Source: BJHL01 sp040378885
GTDB lineage: Bacteria > Planctomycetota > Phycisphaerae > Phycisphaerales > UBA1924
Direction: 5' to 3'
NCBI GenBank assembly: GCA_046316615.1
Contig: JBKDAN010000016.1
Location: 1 to 64,000, forward strand
Length of the DNA: 64,000 nt
Part shown: positions 58,070 to 64,000 of the stretch, one piece after another
How the letters are laid out: each line of letters starts with the position of its first letter
Position numbering within the stretch: the first letter of the stretch is position 1
Position numbers and translations under genes: made by a program
Notes under the pieces: generated by a model
Databases searched by the model: none
Seen by the model: only the letters and a program-made list of their open reading frames with translations
What the model was told of the DNA's origin: nothing

Positions 58070-58714
58070 ATGAATGTCTGGCGGCACTATGAGCGGGCGT
58101 TTGAGCGCTATTTGCGGGCGCGGCGGGTGCCTTATGTCGCGATTGAGCAGGCGCGAGATGTGTTGATGGGGCGGGCGGGGACGACGGCGCGGGCGCGGGG
58201 GCTTTCGGAGGCGGGGGTGGATGGGCTCAAGGGGCTGAAGTACTTTGATTTCGTGGTCTACGGCGAGGCGAGCAACCTGCTGGTTGAGATCAAGGGGCGG
58301 CGCGTGGGCACCGGCAAGCAAGGCGCGAAGGCGCGGACGCCTCGGCTGGAATGCTGGACCACGCTGGATGATCTGGGCTCGCTACAGCGATGGGAAGAGC
58401 TGTTTGGGCCGCCGTTTGAGGCGGTGATTGTGTTTGTGTATTGGTGCGACAAGGAGCCGCCTGCATCGCTGTTTCAGGAGATATTCGAGGATGAGGGTCG
58501 GTGGTACGCGCTGCGAGGCGTGCGCGTGAAGGACTACGTGCGCGAGATGCGCACGCGCAGCCCGCGGTGGCGCACGGTGGACATGACAGGTGAACAGTTT
58601 GAGAAGATCAGTGCACCATTCGCGCCGGTGGCGACGGGTGATCCGTTTCCGCTGCCGGCGAGTCGTCGCGTGCAGCCGGGGTGGCTGGAGTTGGCGGAGC
58701 GGGCGAGAAGCTGA
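58070..58714 (+). CDS. PD-(D/E)XK-like protein of planctomycete type
   Basis: A 214-residue protein; GGAGG lies before the ATG. HYERAFERYLRARRVPYVAIEQAR at the start resembles a planctomycete family I know as HYExE-like (recollection, not checked). The segment FDFVVYGEASNLLVEIKGRR has the Asp and Glu-x-Lys pattern of PD-(D/E)XK nucleases, so a nuclease fold is plausible. Later parts (VFVYWCDKEPP, EDEGRWYALRGVRVKDYVREM) look like a folded core. It might act in repair or defence, but no partner gene lies nearby. The stop TGA at 58712 is in the first unit of an octamer array. Confidence 0.6.
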   Translation: MNVWRHYERAFERYLRARRVPYVAIEQARDVLMGRAGTTARARGLSEAGVDGLKGLKYFDFVVYGEASNLLVEIKGRRVGTGKQGAKARTPRLECWTTLDDLGSLQRWEELFGPPFEAVIVFVYWCDKEPPASLFQEIFEDEGRWYALRGVRVKDYVREMRTRSPRWRTVDMTGEQFEKISAPFAPVATGDPFPLPASRRVQPGWLELAERARS

Positions 58715-58754
58715 GCAGGTGAGGGGGTGAGCAGGTGAGCAGGTGAGCAGGTGA
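58711..58754 (+). repeat. partly degraded GTGAGCAG array
   Basis: Units read CTGAGCAG, GTGAGGGG, GTGAGCAG three times, then GTGA. The first contains the stop codon of the preceding gene, the same arrangement as after gmhA. Confidence 0.85.
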
Positions 58755-58789
58755 GAAAGAAAACGGGCGAGGCTGGTGCCTCGCCCGTT
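58755..58789 (-). terminator. intrinsic terminator after metK
   Basis: On the minus strand AACGGGCGAGGC and GCCTCGCCCGTT form a 12-bp perfect stem with an ACCA loop, followed by TTCTTT. Confidence 0.9.
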
Positions 58790-58800
58790 GCGATGATTTG

Positions 58801-58838
58801 TTGAGCACTTCGTGCCCGTGTGCCTTCGTGCCTCGTTC
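58801..58838 (-). repeat. CACGAAGG-type octamers between metK stop and terminator
   Basis: Just after the metK TAA the minus strand reads GAGGCACG, AAGGCACA, CGGGCACG, AAGTGCTC: 8-bp units sharing GGCAC(G/A). They lie between the stop codon and the terminator hairpin. Confidence 0.5.
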
Positions 58839-60035
58839 TTACACGCTCTTCTTCAGGGCTTCGGCCTTGTCGGTCTTTTCCCAGGAGAAGAAGCCCAGTT
58901 GCGGGCCGCGGTGTTCGCGCTTGACCTTGTCGAAGTAGCGCTCGGTGTAGGGCTTGCGGCCGAAGTGGCCGTGCTTGGCGGTTGCGCCGTAGATGGGGGT
59001 GCGCAGGCCCAGGGTTTCGATGATGCCGCGGGGGGTCAGGGGGAAGTGATCGCGGACAGCCTTGCTGATCTTGGCTTCGTCGGCCTTGTTGGTGCCGAAG
59101 CAATCCACCAGCACGCTGGTGGGTTCTGCGACGCCGATGGCGTAGCTGAGCTGCACTTCGCAGCGGTCAGCGAGGCCGGCGGCAACAACGTTCTTGGCGA
59201 TGTAGCGGGCCATGTACGCCGCGCTGCGGTCGACCTTGGTCGGATCCTTGCCGGAGAAGGCGCCGCCGCCGTGACGGCCCATGCCGCCGTAGGTGTCGAC
59301 GATGATCTTGCGGCCGGTCAGGCCCGTGTCGCCGTGAGGACCGCCGATTTCGAAGCGGCCGGTGGGGTTGACGTGGGTGGTGATGCCCGGGTTCCACCAC
59401 TCGCCCAGCACGGGCTTGATGATGTGGTTGATGACTTCGGTCTTGAGCTGGGCCTGCTTTTCGTTCCACATGGGGTCGTGCTGGGTGCTGAGCACAACGG
59501 TGTCGACCGCGACAGCCTTGGCGCCGTCATAGACGATGGTGACCTGGCTCTTGGCGTCAGGACGCAGGCCGGGAATCAACTTGTTCTCACGCACGTAGGC
59601 CTGGCGCTCGACCAGGCGGTGGCTGAGCTGGATGGGCAGGGGCATGAGCTCTTCGGTGTCGCGGCAGGCGAAACCGAACATCATGCCTTGGTCGCCTGCG
59701 CCTTCCTTGTCAACGCCCATGGCGATGTCGTTGGACTGCTTGTTGAGGGCGACCAGCACGGCACAGCTGTCGGCGTCGAAACGCATTTCAGCCGACGTGT
59801 AGCCGATTTCGCGGACGGTGTGGCGGACGAGCTCGGGGATGTCGACCCAGGTGTTGGTCGTGACTTCGCCCGCGACGACCACGAGGCCGGTAGCGCAGAG
59901 GGTTTCGCACGCGACGCGGCTGCGAGCGTCATCGCAGATCATGGCGTCAAGCACGGCGTCAGAAATCTGATCCGCGACTTTGTCGGGGTGGCCCATCGAG
60001 ACGGATTCGGACGTGAAAAGACGCTGCATCGACAT
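58839..60035 (-). CDS. metK: S-adenosylmethionine synthetase
   Basis: Makes S-adenosylmethionine from methionine and ATP. The ATG at 60035 has AGAGGA eight bases before it; the product is 398 residues, near the usual 384. Signature stretches are FTSESVSMGHPDKVADQISDA, EGAGDQGMMFGFAC (GAGDQG hexapeptide), GGAFSGKDPTKVDRSAAYMARY (GGGAFSGKD) and the metal-binding DxGLTGRKIIVDTYGG. The order and lengths of domains are normal. It ends with an octamer repeat and a strong terminator. A second ATG (60029) could also start it. Single-gene unit. Confidence 0.97.
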   Translation of the reverse strand: MSMQRLFTSESVSMGHPDKVADQISDAVLDAMICDDARSRVACETLCATGLVVVAGEVTTNTWVDIPELVRHTVREIGYTSAEMRFDADSCAVLVALNKQSNDIAMGVDKEGAGDQGMMFGFACRDTEELMPLPIQLSHRLVERQAYVRENKLIPGLRPDAKSQVTIVYDGAKAVAVDTVVLSTQHDPMWNEKQAQLKTEVINHIIKPVLGEWWNPGITTHVNPTGRFEIGGPHGDTGLTGRKIIVDTYGGMGRHGGGAFSGKDPTKVDRSAAYMARYIAKNVVAAGLADRCEVQLSYAIGVAEPTSVLVDCFGTNKADEAKISKAVRDHFPLTPRGIIETLGLRTPIYGATAKHGHFGRKPYTERYFDKVKREHRGPQLGFFSWEKTDKAEALKKSV

Positions 60036-60100
60036 GAGTGATTCCTCTACTCCGACCGGGTTTACGGCGGGGAGCAAGGATAGCAGGGGGGAGGGGAAAA

Positions 60101-60125
60101 GGTGAGCGGGTGGGGAGGTGAGCGG
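60101..60125 (+). repeat. degenerate GTGAGCAG-type repeat
   Basis: GTGAGCGG, GTGGGGAG, GTGAGCGG: three related octamers in the gap upstream of metK, in the same plus orientation as the other GTGAGCAG arrays. Confidence 0.5.
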
Positions 60126-60176
60126 GTACGAGTGGCGGTTACCTGCTCAACGTTCTCTGTTCTCCGGTCTCGTTTC

Positions 60177-63029
60177 TCACGGCACATCTGCGCCGCGGCT
60201 GAGGCGGCGGTTGGTTTCGGCGTCGGCCGCCGTCACGACGATGCGTTCGCCGATAAGTTTGGACTCTGCGACGGAATAGCTGAACCGGCGGACAGCCTGG
60301 GAGCGCGGGGCGAGGTTGCTGAGGGTGGCGCGTTGGCGGGGTGAGCCGGGGGCGAGGCTGACCAGTTCGATGGTCAACTCGTTGTCCGAAGTGTTGGTCA
60401 CGGTGGCTTCCGCGACGACGGTGTCTCCGACGCGGGTGGCAGTGACGTCCAAGGCGAAGTCCTTGAGGCCAAGCTCCAAGGTGCGTTCGATTTCGACGAT
60501 GCCGTAAGGCTGATCGCCTGAGACTTCGATGCCGAGCACGAAGTCTTTGGGGCCTGCTTCCTGATTGAGGCGGAAGGAGACTTGCAGAGGCAGGCGGACT
60601 TCCTGTCCTGCGGCGAGCGTGAAGTTATGAGCGCGCGGGCTGATGCGCCAACTGCGGTCGATGGGGCCGTTGGCGAAGCCGCCCGGCTCGAGCACGCTGA
60701 CCTTGCCGGTGATGCTGTTCTTCCAGGGGTTGCGCAGGACGATCTCGTGCTCGCCAACGTCTTGGGCGGCGTCGAGCAGCGTGGGGGTGATCTCAACGGT
60801 GGAGACGAACTGCGCGAGGCCGACATCGAGGCCTTCGAGGAAGACGGGTGCGGTGGAGAGCGGTACGCGCACCATGAGCGAGCCAGCGCCCGACTCGCGC
60901 TGCGCTGCGCGCAGACGGGTGACGTTGCCGAACATGTCATACATCAGCACGGTTTCGCTCGCGACGGGCACGGAAAGCGCCGCATCGGGTGCGCCGGATT
61001 CGTTCCACGCGATGATGCCGCCCGTGATGCCGGTTTCGGCGCGGGTGAGCGGCTGGGCGATCCATGCGACGCAGCCGGCAGGTGCGGGGAAGGGACCGGC
61101 GATGCGGCGGTCGCTGAGGCGCTGAGCAACGGCGGTGAACGCCGCGAGAGCGGCGGTGGGGCGAGCGTGCTGGCGCGCGGTGGCGGGCCACTGCCACGCA
61201 TTGGCGAGGGCGACGTGAAGCGGCGCACTCGCGGCGACTTCGGGCTCGCTGCCCAGCATGCGCCAGACTTCGATGAGTTGACGAGCTATCGCAGCGGCGT
61301 GCTCGACGGGCTGGGTGTGGGCGGGCTGTGCGCCATCGAGAATGAACTGGGTGGAGATGGTGCGCGGTGCCGCCGCGAGCGGTGCGACCCAGTAGTCGCC
61401 GGCTTGTCGCACGGCGCCGGAGGGAAGATCCGACGGAATGCGCGGCGCGAGGCGCAGCGCGCCGCCCGCGCTTTGCAGGACGGCGGGGTCCCACTGATCG
61501 CGAATGTCGGCTGGGACGACGAGAGTAATGCCCGGGGCACGCTGGGCGAGAGCGGCGCGGGCGGCGGCCAGTGAGTGGCTGCTCCAGAAGGGAACGGTGC
61601 TGTCGCTGGGGCCGATCTGCCAGGCGTTGGCGGCGCCCAGGCGATCGATCGCGTCGCTCAGGAAGGGCTGCACCGGATCGGCGATGCGATCGGCGTTTTG
61701 TACGGGCAGCAGGATCACGTCCCAGGGGTCGGGGCGCTCAATGTTGACGGCCCGGGCGAGTTCGTCGGGTGTCTGCGGCAGCGACAGCGTGAGATCGACA
61801 AAGCTGCCGACCAACTGGCTCGCGACTGCCTGCATCGACTCGCTGTGCGAGCGAAGCTGCGAGGATTGCAGATCGCGCGCCCAGAGTGGGAGTGTCATCG
61901 CGCCGATGCCCGAAGTCCGGGCGATGGCGGGAAGCTGCGACCACTGCGAGGGCGGGACGTCGTCAAAGACCAGACCCAGGCGCGGCGCGTCGATGAGCAG
62001 TGTGGTGCGAGTGAGGGTGAGTTCGCGGTCGCGCAGCGGGGCGGGCTTGATGACGGCGGGTGTGAGCCATGCGAAATCGGTGACTGCGCCGCCCACCATA
62101 ATGCCCTGCGGATTCTGCAGCGACATGCGGGCGCGGTACCAGCCGAAGCCGGGCAAGCGCGGCGACCACGCGGCGAGTTCGGTGCCGCTGACGAGTGAGT
62201 CGGTCTTGGCATCGACGACCTCGCCGCTCGCGCTGAGCACTTCGCGCCGCACGGTCAATGTTTCGTCGGTCAGGTCGCGCACGCGGACGAGCAGAGCGGG
62301 CGTCTGATCGGCGGTGAAGAGGCCGGCGGTCGTGTCGGCGTTGAGCTCGACGCGCGGGAGCTGGAGGATGGCCACGTCGTCGAACATGGCCGAGCCGCTG
62401 AGGTCTTCGGTACTGATGAGAAAGGGCGCTGCGGCGGTGCGATCGGGCTGGGGCTGCTGCTTGGGTTGCAGCAGGGCGAGTTCAAGCTGGATGAACGCCG
62501 CGCCGGGATCGCTGCTGGTGATACCGACAGAGATCTGACGCCACGCTTGCTCGCTGATGGCGAGTTCGCTGATGCGTTCGCTGCCTGGGATGATGTTGCC
62601 TTGCGCGTCGATGAAGCGAGCGATGATGGCGGCGCGGGCATCACGCAAGTTGGCGGTGCGAATGTGCGCGAAGATGCGGTAGTCAGTGTCGGCAAAGACG
62701 GGCAGCACGCCCGACTCCAGCAGCAGCGAGGTGCTGCCGCCTTGGGTGGGCAGCGAAACGAAGCCTTCGCCTTGGTGCGCGAGGGTCGCGTTGTAGACCA
62801 GCTCGGCGCGGTTCCAACCGGGGAAGCCCGGACGCGGTCGCTGGGCCGCGTCTTGGTTGCGGAACCAGAACTGGGGCACTTCGCCCGGGTTGGTCTGCTG
62901 TTCTTCAAAGTCGAAGATGCGGGCGAGTCGGCCGGCGACGGTGGGGCGCGAGCCCTGTGCGCAGGCGACACCCGCGACCGCGACGAGCGCGGCAACAAAG
63001 CCACTGATGCGCCAGCAGCGCGAACTCAT
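60177..63029 (-). CDS. large exported protein of unknown function
   Basis: A 950-residue exported protein with a signal peptide (ISGFVAALVAVAGVACAQ). I do not recognise it as a whole. The N-terminal 250 residues resemble a beta-sandwich carbohydrate-binding or discoidin-like domain (FDFEEQQTNPGEVPQFW, IRTANLRDARAAIIARFIDAQGN). The middle is mixed, with Ala/Pro-rich stretches and 'LGLVFDDVPPSQW'. The C-terminal 200 residues look like two immunoglobulin-like domains (HEIVLRNPWKNSITGKVSVL, VAEATVTNTSDNELTIELVS). There is no cassette, no PEP-CTERM tail and no catalytic motif. It lies 57 bases after an ABC-2 permease on the same strand, so it may be assembled or exported in connection with that transporter, though this is only position. 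Confidence 0.65.
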   Translation of the reverse strand: MSSRCWRISGFVAALVAVAGVACAQGSRPTVAGRLARIFDFEEQQTNPGEVPQFWFRNQDAAQRPRPGFPGWNRAELVYNATLAHQGEGFVSLPTQGGSTSLLLESGVLPVFADTDYRIFAHIRTANLRDARAAIIARFIDAQGNIIPGSERISELAISEQAWRQISVGITSSDPGAAFIQLELALLQPKQQPQPDRTAAAPFLISTEDLSGSAMFDDVAILQLPRVELNADTTAGLFTADQTPALLVRVRDLTDETLTVRREVLSASGEVVDAKTDSLVSGTELAAWSPRLPGFGWYRARMSLQNPQGIMVGGAVTDFAWLTPAVIKPAPLRDRELTLTRTTLLIDAPRLGLVFDDVPPSQWSQLPAIARTSGIGAMTLPLWARDLQSSQLRSHSESMQAVASQLVGSFVDLTLSLPQTPDELARAVNIERPDPWDVILLPVQNADRIADPVQPFLSDAIDRLGAANAWQIGPSDSTVPFWSSHSLAAARAALAQRAPGITLVVPADIRDQWDPAVLQSAGGALRLAPRIPSDLPSGAVRQAGDYWVAPLAAAPRTISTQFILDGAQPAHTQPVEHAAAIARQLIEVWRMLGSEPEVAASAPLHVALANAWQWPATARQHARPTAALAAFTAVAQRLSDRRIAGPFPAPAGCVAWIAQPLTRAETGITGGIIAWNESGAPDAALSVPVASETVLMYDMFGNVTRLRAAQRESGAGSLMVRVPLSTAPVFLEGLDVGLAQFVSTVEITPTLLDAAQDVGEHEIVLRNPWKNSITGKVSVLEPGGFANGPIDRSWRISPRAHNFTLAAGQEVRLPLQVSFRLNQEAGPKDFVLGIEVSGDQPYGIVEIERTLELGLKDFALDVTATRVGDTVVAEATVTNTSDNELTIELVSLAPGSPRQRATLSNLAPRSQAVRRFSYSVAESKLIGERIVVTAADAETNRRLSRGADVP

Positions 63030-63086
63030 GGGAGGGATATCGGCCTTTTCGGCGGGCAGGCTTGGGAGAAGCGGGTCTGGGATCGG

Positions 63087-64000
63087 TTATCGCGAGCGGC
63101 CTGTGCCTTTGGCGATCTTGCGGGCTGCCGAACGCAGGCAGAACAGGGCGGCGGCGCAGTAGACGATGCAAAACACAATGCACGCGCCCAGGAACCCGAA
63201 GAAGCCCACGCGGAAGGAGTCGGGCCCGACGAACTCGAAATTGCTGACGGCAAAGTCAACGGAAGACTGACAGCCATCGACGGCGGAGCCGGTGAGGGTG
63301 ACGGGGTTAGGCATGAGCCACAGGGTGACGAGTTCCTCGCCGCCGCCACGGAGGAAGCCACTGAAGAAGATGGTGAGGAAGAGGGGGATGATGGCCCAGA
63401 TGCTCAGGGCGAGAGCCAGATTGCAGATGGCGGCGGCGGTGCTGCGTTTGAAGATGGTGCTGAACCACACGCCCGTGGCGGAGAGGAAGACGATGGGGCC
63501 GATGAGGATGAAGGGCAGCGGCAGCAGCACGAGCGGGCTGATGACATCAGGAGTCCAGCCACCGCGCCAGGAGCCGACGGCCGTCAAGGCGTCGAGGGGC
63601 TCGAGCACTTGGCGCATGACGCCGCTGAAGCAACCCGAGATGATGATGTGCAGGATGATGAATGCGGGGCCGATCCAAAGGCGGCGGAGGCCACCGATGA
63701 ACTTGCCCCAGACGATTTCCCAGCCTGAGAGGGGCGTGGTGAGAAGTACGTCGAGTGTGCGACCTTCGCGCTCGTGGGCGATGGTGCCTGTGGTGGCGAC
63801 AGCGGAGAAGAGCAGCCAGATGACGACGCCGACGATGGCGATGGCTATCTGGACATCTTCCAGCGCGCTCATGTAGTAGATAAAGAGCAGGGCCAGACCC
63901 ACAATGATGCCGATGGCCCACGCCATCCAGGTGCGTCCGACGATGGGCTGTTGCAACTCGCGCCACGCGACGGGACGATCGGAAACGACGCGGCTGAGGC
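63087..64000 (-). CDS. ABC-2-type transporter permease, partial (N-terminus outside window)
   Basis: The frame is open to the window edge; about 303 residues are visible, ending at 63087. The first residues visible (VVSDRPVAWRELQQPIVGRTW) are typical of the 'NPVxxRE' loop of these permeases. At least five membrane segments follow: AIGIIVGLALLFIYY, IAIVGVVIWLLFSAVA, PAFIILHIIISGCF, ALALSIWAIIPLFLTIFF and FLGACIVFCIVYCAAALF. TGTIAHEREGRTLDVLLTTPLSGWEIVWGK is the hallmark cytoplasmic loop (EREGRTLDLLL). The ATPase partner should lie just upstream, beyond 64000. The cargo is unknown; such permeases work in drug, copper or surface-protein systems. Confidence 0.85.
   Translation of the reverse strand, partial: LSRVVSDRPVAWRELQQPIVGRTWMAWAIGIIVGLALLFIYYMSALEDVQIAIAIVGVVIWLLFSAVATTGTIAHEREGRTLDVLLTTPLSGWEIVWGKFIGGLRRLWIGPAFIILHIIISGCFSGVMRQVLEPLDALTAVGSWRGGWTPDVISPLVLLPLPFILIGPIVFLSATGVWFSTIFKRSTAAAICNLALALSIWAIIPLFLTIFFSGFLRGGGEELVTLWLMPNPVTLTGSAVDGCQSSVDFAVSNFEFVGPDSFRVGFFGFLGACIVFCIVYCAAALFCLRSAARKIAKGTGRSR

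Noticed and set aside
1..64000. tRNA or rRNA genes, insertion sequences, prophage genes
   Set aside because: No convincing T-arm/acceptor combinations, rRNA segments, transposases or integrases were seen; subtle tRNAs could have been missed by eye.

Overview
The window looks like a chromosomal piece of a GC-rich planctomycete, most likely of the class Phycisphaerae (inference, no search was run). The pointers are six exported proteins ending in a paired, cysteine-bounded EF-hand-like cassette (core DFNNNGVFPEDQDVIDFF), two PEP-CTERM-type proteins, an ASPIC/UnbV fragment, a Hanks-type kinase, hybrid histidine kinases, membrane proteins with zinc ribbons, and a small PD-(D/E)XK-like protein of planctomycete type. 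No rRNA, tRNA, insertion sequence, prophage or CRISPR array was found.

Layout. 0-8.4 kb: end of an ASPIC/UnbV protein, a small lipoprotein, a peptidoglycan amidase, a Ser/Thr kinase, a metallophosphoesterase, an exported 5'-nucleotidase, a PEP-CTERM protein and miaA. 8.5-14.4 kb: PAP2 phosphatase, pgi, a large membrane-anchored coiled-coil/TPR protein, an FmdB-like protein. 14.4-30.8 kb: an island of exported proteins carrying the cassette (GH13 glucan enzyme, M1 aminopeptidase, HAF-repeat and propeller-like proteins), interrupted by an unknown gene at 21.0 kb, another at 26.3 kb, and ilvE. 30.9-41.6 kb: two hybrid sensor kinases, radA, a PEP-CTERM protein and a PcrA/UvrD helicase. 41.6-64 kb: mostly housekeeping genes (rho, icd, pabA/trpG-like, gmhA, dnaX, ffh, metK) mixed with secreted or membrane proteins, ending in a partial ABC-2 permease.

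Cross-cutting signals. (1) Several families of 8-bp tandem repeats lie at gene ends, often with the upstream stop codon inside the first unit: nine perfect copies of GTGAGCAG after gmhA and eleven between ffh and an HlyD-type gene. A related GGCACTCN family also sits in frame inside radA and pcrA, giving both proteins the same peptide HSGTQAL. (2) dnaX has a run of seven A at 53254-53260 just before its stop, and the tau C-terminal domain is open in the -1 frame. (3) At least eight genes have a TANNNT hexamer ending 5-6 nt before the start codon, as expected for leaderless mRNAs. (4) Strand composition changes near 38-41 kb, from C-rich to G-rich on the given strand. (5) One HAF-repeat gene is split by an apparent 2-nt loss in a CG run.

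Most genes stand alone or in short co-directional runs. Plausible operons are 47.0-50.8 kb (zinc-ribbon protein, SOUL protein, pabA, metallopeptidase), ffh/HlyD/PfkB on the minus strand, and the 950-residue exported protein behind the ABC permease.
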